Shown here piece by piece: positions 15,867 to 22,634 of a stretch of DNA of 64,000 nt (positions within the stretch are counted from its first letter, which is position 1; each line of letters starts with the position of its first letter). The notes below the pieces were generated by a model. It had not been told where the DNA came from and did not search any database. It saw nothing but the letters and a program-made list of their open reading frames with translations. This DNA is from Streptomyces sp. NRRL F-5123 (lineage in GTDB: Bacteria > Actinomycetota > Actinomycetes > Streptomycetales > Streptomycetaceae): positions 62,001 through 126,000 of the forward strand of contig NZ_JOHY01000005.1 in the NCBI RefSeq assembly GCF_000721495.1. The letters are read 5' to 3'. The translations under genes and the position numbers were made by a program.

Positions 15867-16021
15867 ACCGGTCCCCGAGTAAGACCGGGGACATCCTCCT
15901 CGTCATCGCGGTGATCGTCCTGGTCGCCGCGTCCATCTGGACTTGGACCTCTGCGCCCTGCGAGGCGTGGCGGTTCGGAAAGGCCGGCGACATGCCGGCC
16001 CGCTGCATCACCCACAAGTAA
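15863..16021 (+). CDS. small single-pass membrane protein
   Basis: 52 residues, GTG overlapping the previous stop (GTGA). One membrane segment (ILLVIAVIVLVAASIWTW, about 11-28), then a short outer part with two Cys (APCEAW, ARCITHK). Coupled to the gene before it. Function unknown; small early membrane proteins of phages sometimes act in superinfection exclusion. Confidence 0.55.
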   Translation: MNRSPSKTGDILLVIAVIVLVAASIWTWTSAPCEAWRFGKAGDMPARCITHK

Positions 16022-16070
16022 TCACCCCGTAACTGCCCGAGCGGGCAACGAACGAAGGAGATCAGACACA

Positions 16071-16511
16071 GTGGCTCTCAACCTCATCGACATCCCGGTC
16101 CAGGGCGGCGGCTGGTTCAAGCCCGCGGACAACAAGGACGCGGCGGCCATCCTCATCGAGGTCCACAGCTTCGAGCGCCAGCGCCCCACCCCGAACGGCC
16201 CGAAGGACTCGGCCCTGTGCGACGTGACCGTGTTCAAGGACGCGGCCTCGCTCGCGGCCGGCACCCCCGAGGTGACCAAGGGCCAGAGGATCGAGCAGAC
16301 CATCCTCGCCCGTGACCTCCAGACGATCGTCGGCGGCGCGACCATCGCCAAGCTCGACCAGACGGCCCCGACCAAGCCCGGCCAGAAGCCGGCGTGGGTC
16401 TGGCGCCCGGTGACCGACGCCGCGGTCCGCAACGCCGTGGTCGAGTACGCCACCAAGCGCGAGGCCGCCGCGGAGGCGGCACTGGCGGACGCCCCCGGCT
16501 TCGACGACTAG
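16071..16511 (+). CDS. acidic-tailed early protein, possible single-strand DNA-binding protein
   Basis: 146 residues, GTG with GAAGGAG upstream. Starts with NLIDIPVQGGGWFKP and ends in an acidic aromatic tail ALADAPGFDD, the style of tail by which SSB proteins recruit partners. The middle is beta-rich, then TDAAVRNAVVEYATKREAAAEAAL is a helix. Position after a PD-(D/E)XK exonuclease and before helicase/primase suits an SSB or annealing protein. No OB-fold motif could be confirmed by eye. Confidence 0.5.
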   Translation: MALNLIDIPVQGGGWFKPADNKDAAAILIEVHSFERQRPTPNGPKDSALCDVTVFKDAASLAAGTPEVTKGQRIEQTILARDLQTIVGGATIAKLDQTAPTKPGQKPAWVWRPVTDAAVRNAVVEYATKREAAAEAALADAPGFDD

Positions 16512-16678
16512 TCCCGCCGGCCACCCCGGAAGACGTCTGCCCAAGCCTTGATCATGTCTGCGCGCTGCTCCGGGGTCGTATCCCGAAAGGACACGAGCAC
16601 AACAGCGGCTGGTATTGCGACAATCAGCGCGATTACCCACGGCGCTGTCACGAGAAAGTGTCCGACCCAAGACCACAC
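16508..16678 (-). CDS. leftward small membrane protein inside the rightward early module
   Basis: 56 residues from GTG 16678, with AAGGATGGA 3-11 bases upstream on the minus strand; the longer start at 16732 lacks a site. One membrane segment (VTAPWVIALIVAIPAAVVLVSF, about 10-31), followed by a charged cytoplasmic helix TTPEQRADMIKAWADVFRGG. Its end overlaps the previous gene by 4 bases, tail to tail. A lone leftward membrane gene in an early operon suggests a lysogenically expressed moron, for example an exclusion factor. Inference. Confidence 0.55.
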   Translation of the reverse strand: MWSWVGHFLVTAPWVIALIVAIPAAVVLVSFRDTTPEQRADMIKAWADVFRGGRRD

Positions 16679-16728
16679 GTTCCATCCTTCGCTCGACTGC
16701 CCGCGAAACGGGTGCCGAGCAGGCGCCC

Positions 16729-16958
16729 GCAACGACAGGCGGATGCCTGTTGTCGCACGGTGCCCGCTTGCCGTGCGCCGTCAATGACGGTTCGTTGCGG
16801 TCGCGTAAGGACCAGGGTGTTGCTGGGTCGTGCGGGCTAACCACACCTCAAGGCCACTGGCCCCAGGTCGCTGGACACGTCTGCACGTCACAACCCCCCA
16901 TCTGGGGGGCCTCTCCGAACGTGCTCGCACTATGAATGTAGCACGGCGCTTGCCGTGC
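16729..16958. promoter_or_regulatory. hairpin-rich gap before the replication genes
   Basis: About 300 bases hold no convincing larger gene but four inverted repeats: 16729-16740/16745-16756 (12 bp, two imperfect pairs), CGCACGG/CCGTGCG at 16754-16760/16771-16777, CCCCCC-ATCT-GGGGGG at 16894-16909, and GCACGGC-GCTT-GCCGTGC at 16941-16958. Two hairpins share the CCGCTTGCCGTGCG or GCGCTTGCCGTGCG right side. It also holds the start side of the leftward gene at 16678. A replication origin, a small RNA or terminators are possible. Confidence 0.5.
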
Positions 16959-16978
16959 GTGACGACGAGAGGAGGCAC

Positions 16979-17017
16979 ATGAGCCCGCGCCAGCGGGCAG
17001 AGAGGAGGTCTCGATGA
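16979..17017 (+). CDS. 12-codon minigene upstream of the helicase gene
   Basis: ATG 16979 to TGA 17017 encodes MSPRQRAERRSR. It has a strong GAGAGGAGG site ending 4 bases before the ATG. Its stop overlaps the next ATG as ATGA. Extremely basic. It may act as a leader for translational coupling rather than as a protein. Confidence 0.45.
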   Translation: MSPRQRAERRSR

Positions 17018-17049
17018 GGCCGAGTTGGGAGGGGGCTACCGCATGCTGA
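17014..17049 (+). CDS. 11-codon minigene overlapping the helicase start
   Basis: ATG 17014 to TGA 17049 encodes MRPSWEGATAC, with AGAGGAGG 5-6 bases upstream. Its stop lies past the helicase ATG (17043), so ribosomes finishing here would be placed to restart. Confidence 0.45.
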   Translation: MRPSWEGATAC

Positions 17050-17918
17050 CCCCCGGTAGGGCACTCGCCCAGAACGCCGAGGCCGGCCGCGAACTCCCCC
17101 GCGTCGAAGCGTTCGACGACCTGTACGCGATGGGCGTCCGTCCCCGGCACGGCGAGGTCGTGATGATCGCCGGCCGCTCGGGCACACAGAAGTCAGGCTT
17201 CGCCTTGTTCTGGGTGGCGCAGATGAACCTGCCGACCCTGTACTTCAGCGCAGACATGAGCGCCTTCACGGCGTCCTCGCGGCTCGCGTCGATGATGACG
17301 CGGGACACCTCGACGATGGTCGAGGCGGGCATGGCGGAGGGCGGCAAGTACCGACAGGGCTACATCGACGCGCTGGACGGCCTGAACATCACCTTCAGCT
17401 TCGGCTCGCCGATCTCCTGGCGCGCGGTCGACGAGGAGATGGAGGGGTTTGTCGAGCTGTGGGAGGCCTATCCGAGCGTCCTGGTCTTCGACAACCTCAT
17501 GGACTTCGAAAACGCGGAGAGCGATTACACCGAGCAGATGGCCGTGATGCAGGGCTGCACCGAGCTGGCCCGTCACACGGGCGCGACGGTGATCATCCTG
17601 CACCACGCAAGCGACAAGGCGTGGGAGGCCAAGACCTCGCCCTGGTCCCCGCCGAGTCGGGACCAGGTGAAGGGCGGTCTCTCCGAGAAGCCCGAGCTCG
17701 CGTTGTCTGTGGCTCTCGACCCGACGTCGATGGCCTACAACGTGGCGTGCATCAAGCAGCGCATGGGTCCGTCCGATCCGACTGCCGGCCGCTACGCCAC
17801 GATGATCTGCGAGCCCGAATACACCCGCTTCAAGAAGGCCGAGAAGCGCGAGATCATCCAGGCCGCCAAGGCGGCGCCGACGCAGGAGTGGACCCCGTCG
17901 AAGGTCGCACTCAGCTAA
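17043..17918 (+). CDS. DnaB-like replicative helicase / RecA-fold ATPase
   Basis: 291 residues, ATG 17043 with GGGAGGGGG upstream. RecA-fold ATPase: P-loop region GRSGTQKS (44-51) keeps the Lys and Ser but has Gln where the usual Gly precedes Lys. Walker B is LVFDNLMDF, and the strand VIILHHASDK matches the DnaB/KaiC-type pattern. The 192-210 stretch may form the DNA-contact loop. It has only the C-terminal motor domain, not the N-terminal domain of bacterial DnaB. Followed by nuclease and primase genes, so a fork helicase of the phage is likely. Confidence 0.75.
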   Translation: MLTPGRALAQNAEAGRELPRVEAFDDLYAMGVRPRHGEVVMIAGRSGTQKSGFALFWVAQMNLPTLYFSADMSAFTASSRLASMMTRDTSTMVEAGMAEGGKYRQGYIDALDGLNITFSFGSPISWRAVDEEMEGFVELWEAYPSVLVFDNLMDFENAESDYTEQMAVMQGCTELARHTGATVIILHHASDKAWEAKTSPWSPPSRDQVKGGLSEKPELALSVALDPTSMAYNVACIKQRMGPSDPTAGRYATMICEPEYTRFKKAEKREIIQAAKAAPTQEWTPSKVALS

Positions 17919-17925
17919 GAGGAGG

Positions 17926-17939
17926 TGTGTAAGTTGAGC
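17926..17939 (+). promoter_or_regulatory. dispersed site variant (TGTGTAAGTTGAGC, 11/14) over a start codon
   Basis: It shares the TGTGTAAGTTGA form with 15353. It covers the region between the GAGGAGG ribosome site and the TTG start of the nuclease gene, so a bound protein or structure would sit on the initiation region. Confidence 0.45.
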
Positions 17940-18311
17940 AACAGCATTGCTGCACGGAACCAGCACAACAAGCGCAAGGGCGCGGACTGGGAGATCGAGT
18001 TCGCGAACGGCATGCGCGAGGAGGGCTTCGACATCGAGCGCCTGCGCCTGGCCGGCGCCGAGGACGAGGGCGACCACGTCATCCGTGAGGGCCGCGGGCA
18101 CTTCATCGTCGTCGAAACGAAGAACGCCAAGTTCGAGCCGGGCACGTTCATTGGCGAGGCCGAGCGGGAGCGGCTGAACTTCGCCAAGCACCGCGGCCTG
18201 GACCTGGACGACGTCGAGTCGATCGTCGTGGTCAAGCGCCGTGGCAAGAACTGGCGCAAGGCGTTCGTGCTGACCACCGTCGAGGACTACTTCGACCTGG
18301 AGCCTCAGTGA
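17934..18311 (+). CDS. Holliday junction resolvase-like nuclease
   Basis: 125 residues if started at TTG 17934, which is 8 bases after AGAGGAGG; the GTG at 17925 lies inside the site. The fold pattern of PD-(D/E)XK resolvases is visible: KGADWEIEFANGMREEGFD with an early Glu, then GAEDEGDHVI (Asp), then FIVVETKNAK (E-x-K). Such enzymes cut branched replication intermediates. The C-terminal half is basic (VVVKRRGKNWRKAF). Overlaps the next GTG by 4 bases. Confidence 0.75.
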   Translation: MSNSIAARNQHNKRKGADWEIEFANGMREEGFDIERLRLAGAEDEGDHVIREGRGHFIVVETKNAKFEPGTFIGEAERERLNFAKHRGLDLDDVESIVVVKRRGKNWRKAFVLTTVEDYFDLEPQ

Positions 18312-18460
18312 TCGGGGTCATCGGCGGCGGCAAGACGCAGGCCGAGCTCGACGAGATGCACGACGACCTGGAGGCGTTCTTCGCGTACGTCGAGGACCCG
18401 GAGTGCGAGCTCGACATGATCCTCGCCGTCGAGGAGGAGTACGGGGTGGTGCATCCGTGA
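18308..18460 (+). CDS. 50-residue acidic protein, unknown
   Basis: GTG 18308 overlaps the previous stop (GTGA) and its own TGA overlaps the next GTG (GTGA). Starts MIGVIGGGKTQAELDEMHDD; the rest is strongly acidic and helical. Both overlaps and codon use argue for a real gene. Possibly a small partner of the adjacent primase or nuclease. Confidence 0.6.
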   Translation: MIGVIGGGKTQAELDEMHDDLEAFFAYVEDPECELDMILAVEEEYGVVHP

Positions 18461-18888
18461 GGTTCCCGCGCATCGACAGTGGGTCGGCCGGCGCCGACAG
18501 CAAGCCCGTGCTCGCCGCGGTGCTGCATCACTTCGACGTGGACTTCAACGACCAGCGCAACTCCGGCATGGCGAAATGCCCGCTGCATGAGGACCGGACG
18601 CCCTCGTTCTCCTACCGGCTCGACGAGGGGCTGTGGAACTGCCACTCGTGCTCGAACGGCGGGGACAGCTTCTCGCTGATCGCGAAGTACCACGCGATGC
18701 AGCTCGGCAAGGAGCTGACCTTCCCCCAGGTCAAGCAGTACGCGAAGGATCACGGCCTCGAAGAGGGGGCGGTCGTCGAGAGGAACGACGGCTACTCCAG
18801 TCGATACGGAGGCGGCCACCGGGCGGCACAGAAGAAGGGCCGCACGCCGGCCGCAGGCGGCTACGTGCCGGCCTGGAAGAGGAAGTAA
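18457..18888 (+). CDS. CHC2 zinc-finger part of a split DnaG-type primase
   Basis: 143 residues, GTG 18457. Residues about 30-75 contain KCPLHEDRTPSFSY and WNCHSCSNGGDSFSLI, that is C-x2-H then C-x2-C, the zinc-binding domain of DnaG primases, which reads the template. The C-terminal 40 residues are basic and Gly-rich, ending AWKRK. The catalytic Toprim part is a separate gene 14 bases on (18903). Both are needed for one primase activity; the split is known in actinophages. Confidence 0.85.
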   Translation: MRFPRIDSGSAGADSKPVLAAVLHHFDVDFNDQRNSGMAKCPLHEDRTPSFSYRLDEGLWNCHSCSNGGDSFSLIAKYHAMQLGKELTFPQVKQYAKDHGLEEGAVVERNDGYSSRYGGGHRAAQKKGRTPAAGGYVPAWKRK

Positions 18889-18902
18889 GGAGGTAGGACA
18901 GC

Positions 18903-19553
18903 TTGGCCGAGCACGACCCGCTCACGCCGCTCTCGACGTCCCAGAAGGAGATGCTGGAGGAGGCGGTCACCACCTACCAGCGGCACGTCACCGCGGAGGC
19001 CGCGAAGTACCTCCTCAACCGGGGCATTGGCCGGGAAGAGGCGATGGCCTTCCGGCTGGGGATCGTCGCCGACCCGGCGCCGGGCCACGAGAAGTACCGC
19101 GGCATGCTCGCGATCCCGTATCTCGGGCGCGACGGGCAGCCGCTCACCGTGCGGTTCCGGTGCCTCGTCGAGCACAACCACCGCGACTACTTCCACGGCA
19201 AGTACAACACGATCAAGGACGACATCCCCCGCATGTTCAACGTGGGGGCCGTCCACCGCGCAGGCGAAGAGATCCACGTCACCGAGGGCGAGCTCGACGC
19301 GATCATCCTGACCAAGCTCGGCCTGCATGCGGTCGCCATCCCCGGCGCCAACATGTGGTTCGGCCGGCACAGGCGGATGCTCGCCGGCTTCAGCCGCGTA
19401 TGGAGCTGGGCCGACCCCGACGACGCGGGCGCCGAGCTCACCGGCAAGATCACGCGCGCTCTACGCTCCGCGAAGGCGGTGCGCCTGAAGGCCGACGTGA
19501 CCGACACCTACCTGGCACACGGGGCGGAGCACGTGCTCTCCCTCGCCGCATAG
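18903..19553 (+). CDS. Toprim catalytic part of a split DnaG-type primase
   Basis: 216 residues, TTG 18903 after AAGGAGG. The start helix resembles the linker of DnaG (YLLNRGIGREEAMAFRLGIV). The Toprim fold is shown by VTEGELDAI (catalytic Glu, then D-A) and WADPDDAG (the D-x-D metal site). It lacks a zinc finger, supplied by the previous gene, and lacks a helicase-binding tail. It lays down RNA primers in phage replication. No phage polymerase is seen, so host polymerase is probably recruited. Confidence 0.85.
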   Translation: MAEHDPLTPLSTSQKEMLEEAVTTYQRHVTAEAAKYLLNRGIGREEAMAFRLGIVADPAPGHEKYRGMLAIPYLGRDGQPLTVRFRCLVEHNHRDYFHGKYNTIKDDIPRMFNVGAVHRAGEEIHVTEGELDAIILTKLGLHAVAIPGANMWFGRHRRMLAGFSRVWSWADPDDAGAELTGKITRALRSAKAVRLKADVTDTYLAHGAEHVLSLAA

Positions 19554-19567
19554 AAGGAGGACCGACA

Positions 19568-19903
19568 GTGGTGGAAACCGAGACCGTCGAGACCGAGCAG
19601 GCGCCGAAGAAGGGTGGCCGGAGGCCGGATCCGATGACGCAGCTCATCGCCGACGTGAAGGCCGCGATCAAGAACCTCGGTGAGTACGAGGTGACCGAGA
19701 TCAACGACCAGCTCCGCCAGGGGCACGACCGCCGGGCGGCGGCCTGGAGCAACGAGTACCGCAAGAGCGGCCGGCTCGACGGCCTGATCCTGGGGTACGC
19801 CTTCGAGGTGCTGAGCAGCTACGAGCACGAGCGGCGCCACGCCCTCGTCCAGCTCGCCGCCGTGGCCCTCAACGAAGCCGCCCGCCCGGACGGTGCCAGG
19901 TGA
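19568..19903 (+). CDS. early phage protein, unknown, Lys/Glu-rich helical
   Basis: 111 residues, tandem GTG codons at 19568 and 19571 after AAGGAGG. Starts VETETVETEQAPKKGGRRPDPMTQ, then helical IADVKAAIKNLGEYEVTEINDQL. Overlaps the next GTG by 4 bases. No family recognised. Its place between primase and two acidic proteins suggests a replication accessory. Confidence 0.6.
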   Translation: MVETETVETEQAPKKGGRRPDPMTQLIADVKAAIKNLGEYEVTEINDQLRQGHDRRAAAWSNEYRKSGRLDGLILGYAFEVLSSYEHERRHALVQLAAVALNEAARPDGAR

Positions 19904-20115
19904 GCGCCGAGGAGGAGTTCTTCTCGGAGGACTGGGAGGGAGTCGAGGTCCAGGAGGAGGACGACGAGGTCGTGGACGTCTTCGGCAACGTGAAGCGGGC
20001 CGCGTCCATCCTGGGCGACCTGCGGGCCGCCCTCCGCAAGGAGGGCTTCACTCGCGAGGAGACCTTCGACCTGGTCCAGACGTTCTGGGCCTCGGAGCTG
20101 GGGGTGTTCGAGTGA
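19900..20115 (+). CDS. 71-residue acidic early protein, unknown
   Basis: GTG 19900 overlaps the previous stop (GTGA), and its TGA overlaps the following GTG. Very acidic first third (EEEFFSEDWEGVEVQEEDDEVV), then a helical second half (KRAASILGDLRAALRKEGF). DNA-mimic-like acidity is seen, but there is no evidence of function. Confidence 0.6.
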   Translation: MSAEEEFFSEDWEGVEVQEEDDEVVDVFGNVKRAASILGDLRAALRKEGFTREETFDLVQTFWASELGVFE

Positions 20116-20495
20116 CCCTCGACTTCGAGATCGACTGGGACGAGATCCCCGAGGAGCGGCCCATCGTCTTCCCGGGCAAGCGGCCGGGCGGCGAGCTGCC
20201 CCACGTCCTGGTCGTCGAGGAGCACCCGGACGACGGCTTCACCGTCGAGCACATGCACGACTGCCTCGACCAGTGGGGCGAGGTGGCGTGCGACGTGGCC
20301 TTCAACGAGGACTGGGTGGGCCTGGACGAGTTCTTCCATCGCGCTGACGTCGAGGCCGGCGAGAAGGCGACGGACGGCCTGATCCCCGGTCGCTACTGGG
20401 TGGCGGCATGGTCGTCGGAGTATTACTGCTACTCCTACGGCACCACCGAGTACGACCACGGCGTTGCCCTGCTCTACCCGGAAGAGGCCGAGTGA
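20112..20495 (+). CDS. 127-residue acidic early protein, unknown
   Basis: GTG 20112 overlaps the previous stop. Starts TLDFEIDWDEIPEERPIVFPG; rich in Asp/Glu and aromatic residues, with AAWSSEYYCYSYGTTEYDHGV near the end. The aromatic C-terminal half could be a small beta-barrel. Overlaps the next GTG by 4 bases. Not recognised. Confidence 0.6.
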   Translation: MTLDFEIDWDEIPEERPIVFPGKRPGGELPHVLVVEEHPDDGFTVEHMHDCLDQWGEVACDVAFNEDWVGLDEFFHRADVEAGEKATDGLIPGRYWVAAWSSEYYCYSYGTTEYDHGVALLYPEEAE

Positions 20496-20722
20496 GGCTG
20501 GCGGAACTGCCGGGTGAGCCCGGCCCGACCCTGCACGACATCTACGCGGCGATGACGGAGGCGGAGCAGGACGCCTTCGCGTCGCACCTGCTGGGCGAGT
20601 CGTCCGCCGACTGGCTGAGCGCGACGCTCCGCCGCTTCGGGCACGACGTGTCCGCCACCACCATCCGTACGTACCGCCGGGCACTCCGGCAGGAAGGAGG
20701 CTCCGGTGAGCGAGCTGCTTGA
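20492..20722 (+). CDS. small HTH-like early protein
   Basis: 76 residues, GTG 20492 (GTGA overlap). LHDIYAAMTEAEQDAFASHLLG is followed by SADWLSATLRRFGHDVSATTIRTYRRALR, which reads as a helix-turn-helix with a basic recognition helix, like small phage regulators with XRE or RFX-like pattern. It ends 17 bases inside the next gene. A regulatory role in the early operon is possible. Confidence 0.55.
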   Translation: MRLAELPGEPGPTLHDIYAAMTEAEQDAFASHLLGESSADWLSATLRRFGHDVSATTIRTYRRALRQEGGSGERAA

Positions 20723-21896
20723 CGAGCTGCTGGCCAAGCCGGTCGGCCCTGCGGTGCCGGCCCGAGTGACCGACCCCGAGCGGGACTTCACCCGGCAGAT
20801 CGAGGTCAAGGGCGACGAGGCCGACGTCACCGTGCGGGGCGAGTCCTTCGAGGACAACGAGTCCGCGGCCACCGCAGTCCTCCAGGGCCAGGGCCTCGAC
20901 CCGTCCGAGTGGACGGTCACCGGCCTGCGCTCGTCGGAGTGGACGATGGCCAACGGGGAGACGGGCGTGTCCACGCGCTTCACCTTCGCCCGGTGTGTAA
21001 GTGTCGCAACGGTCGAGCGGCCGGCGCTCGACGAGCTCCTGGCCGCGATCAAGGCGAGTCCCGTCATCCACCCGCTCGACGAGCGCGACGGCGAGCACAC
21101 CTTCATCGTGGCGCTCGGTGACATGCAGTTCGGCAAGCTGGACGGGGACGGGCCCGCCGGCACGCTTCAGCGCACGATCGAGTGCCTGGATCAGGCGGCC
21201 GAGCTGCTGGCCCTGTACCGGCTGCGGTTCGACATCGGCCACGTCCACGTCGCCTGGCTCGGGGACCACATCGAGGGGTTCGTCAGCCAGGGCGGCGCGA
21301 ACACCTGGCGAACGCAGCTCACGCTCACCGAGCAGATCCGCCTCACGCGCCGGGTCATGCTGCACGCACTCCTGCTCTTCGCGCCGTTGTGTGAGCGGCT
21401 GACCATGGCCGCGGTACCGGGCAACCACGGCGAGGCCGTGAGGCTGATGGGCAAGGGTCTGACCCGGTACGACGACTCGCACGACACCGAGTCGCTGATC
21501 GCCGTCAAGGACGCCTCGGACCTGCACCCCGAGCGGTTCGGGCACGTCGAGTTCTACGTGCCCGACACGGACGAGCTGACGGTCGTCGTCGACTGCTCGG
21601 GCACGGTCGTGGCCCACGCCCACGGCCACCAGTTCCGACCTGGCAAGCACTTCGAGTGGTGGAAGGGCCAGGCGTTCGGACGCAGCTCGGCCATGCACCA
21701 GGCCGACGTGCTGCTCGCCGGCCACCTGCACCACGAGTTCGTCGAGGCGGACGGGCCGCGGACCTTCATCCAGGTCCCGTCCATGGAGTCCGAGTCCACC
21801 TGGTGGCGGCACGCCAAGGGCGCCGAAGGCGCTCCCGGGCTGATCGTCGCCGTCACCAGCAAGGGCCGCGTGCCCGTGAAGGAGGTAGTGAACTGA
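20706..21896 (+). CDS. metallophosphoesterase (calcineurin-like), phage
   Basis: 396 residues, GTG 20706 after GGAGG. The five metallophosphoesterase motifs are present: ALGDMQFGK, WLGDHIEG, VPGNHGE, VAHAHGHQF and AGHLHHEF, which hold two metals. The N-terminal 110 residues are an extra acidic domain. Enzymes of this class in phages include Mre11/SbcD-like nucleases and phosphatases; no SbcC partner is seen. A perfect dispersed site lies in the codons between the two domains (20994-21007). Confidence 0.85.
   Translation: MSELLDELLAKPVGPAVPARVTDPERDFTRQIEVKGDEADVTVRGESFEDNESAATAVLQGQGLDPSEWTVTGLRSSEWTMANGETGVSTRFTFARCVSVATVERPALDELLAAIKASPVIHPLDERDGEHTFIVALGDMQFGKLDGDGPAGTLQRTIECLDQAAELLALYRLRFDIGHVHVAWLGDHIEGFVSQGGANTWRTQLTLTEQIRLTRRVMLHALLLFAPLCERLTMAAVPGNHGEAVRLMGKGLTRYDDSHDTESLIAVKDASDLHPERFGHVEFYVPDTDELTVVVDCSGTVVAHAHGHQFRPGKHFEWWKGQAFGRSSAMHQADVLLAGHLHHEFVEADGPRTFIQVPSMESESTWWRHAKGAEGAPGLIVAVTSKGRVPVKEVVN
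20994..21007 (+). promoter_or_regulatory. dispersed 14-bp site, perfect copy inside a gene
   Basis: TGTGTAAGTGTCGC within the metallophosphoesterase gene, at the domain border. Same orientation as transcription. Confidence 0.7.
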
Positions 21897-22240
21897 ACAT
21901 CATCGAGATCACGAACGCGCACGACACCGCCGAGCAGGCGTCCGCCGACTGGTCCCTGACGTACGACCCCGAGGTCCAGCGGATCGCCCACCGGGCCGCC
22001 CGAAAGGCGGGCGACCAGTACGGCAACACGCTGGAGGTTGAGGACGCCTACCAGGAGGCACTACTGGCCATCGCGATGAGGCCCAGTGCCGCCAGGAGCG
22101 CCTACGAGACGGGCGCTGGCGCCCTGTACTGGTGGATCGGTCAGAGGCTGCGAGACGCCCACCTGACCGAGGCTCGGCACCGCTCCAAGGCGAAGTCCTG
22201 GGAGGTCAACCAGGCCGCCCTCGAAGCGCAGGGGTACTAG
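21893..22240 (+). CDS. sigma region 2-like protein, probable CTG start
   Basis: 115 residues. The frame has no ATG, GTG or TTG near the ribosome site GGAGG (21881-21885); CTG 21893, 7 bases after it, fits best, otherwise initiation is at an ATG deep inside (22077). LEVEDAYQEALLAIA, then LYWWIGQRLRDAHLTEARHRSK, resembles region 2 of sigma-70 proteins (D-x-x-Q-E-A followed by an aromatic/LR segment that meets the -10). The next gene looks like region 4. Together they could be a two-subunit sigma factor for late phage genes. Confidence 0.5.
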   Translation: MNIIEITNAHDTAEQASADWSLTYDPEVQRIAHRAARKAGDQYGNTLEVEDAYQEALLAIAMRPSAARSAYETGAGALYWWIGQRLRDAHLTEARHRSKAKSWEVNQAALEAQGY

Positions 22241-22629
22241 TGGCCGCCGGCTACACCCGCGCGATCGTCGAGAAGACGCTCACTGCGATGTGGGACCCGG
22301 ACTCCCCGTACGGCATGAAGAACGAGTCGGCTCCGGATGCGGACATGCCGAGGGGCTACGTCGACAAGAAAAAGGGCAGCGACTTCGGCGCTCATCTCGC
22401 CGATGTGCGCCGCGCGTGGGGTGCCGGCCCCCTGTCCCTCGTCGAGAAGCAGGCCGTCTTCATGCGGTACGCGCTCGACCAGGAGCAGGAGGTCATCGCC
22501 GGCTTCCAGCGAGTGACTCAGCAGGCGGTCTCGTACCGGATCGAGCGGGGCGTCGGGAAGCTGGCGGCCCACCTGAACGGCCAGAAGTACATCGACGGCT
22601 ACGACCAGCTCGACGGATCGGGCGTGTAA
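22240..22629 (+). CDS. sigma region 4-like HTH protein
   Basis: 129 residues; GTG 22240 shares its G with the previous TAG. LSLVEKQAVFMRYALDQEQE, then GFQRVTQQAVSYRIERGVGKLAAHL, has the spacing of region 4 of sigma-70 proteins (leucine helix, then helix-turn-helix ending in V..RI.R...KL). Residues 1-60 are a lysine-rich lead. It closes the early operon, where phages often put the late-gene activator. No region 2 is present in this protein; the preceding gene may supply it. Confidence 0.5.
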   Translation: MAAGYTRAIVEKTLTAMWDPDSPYGMKNESAPDADMPRGYVDKKKGSDFGAHLADVRRAWGAGPLSLVEKQAVFMRYALDQEQEVIAGFQRVTQQAVSYRIERGVGKLAAHLNGQKYIDGYDQLDGSGV

Positions 22630-22634
22630 ACGTG

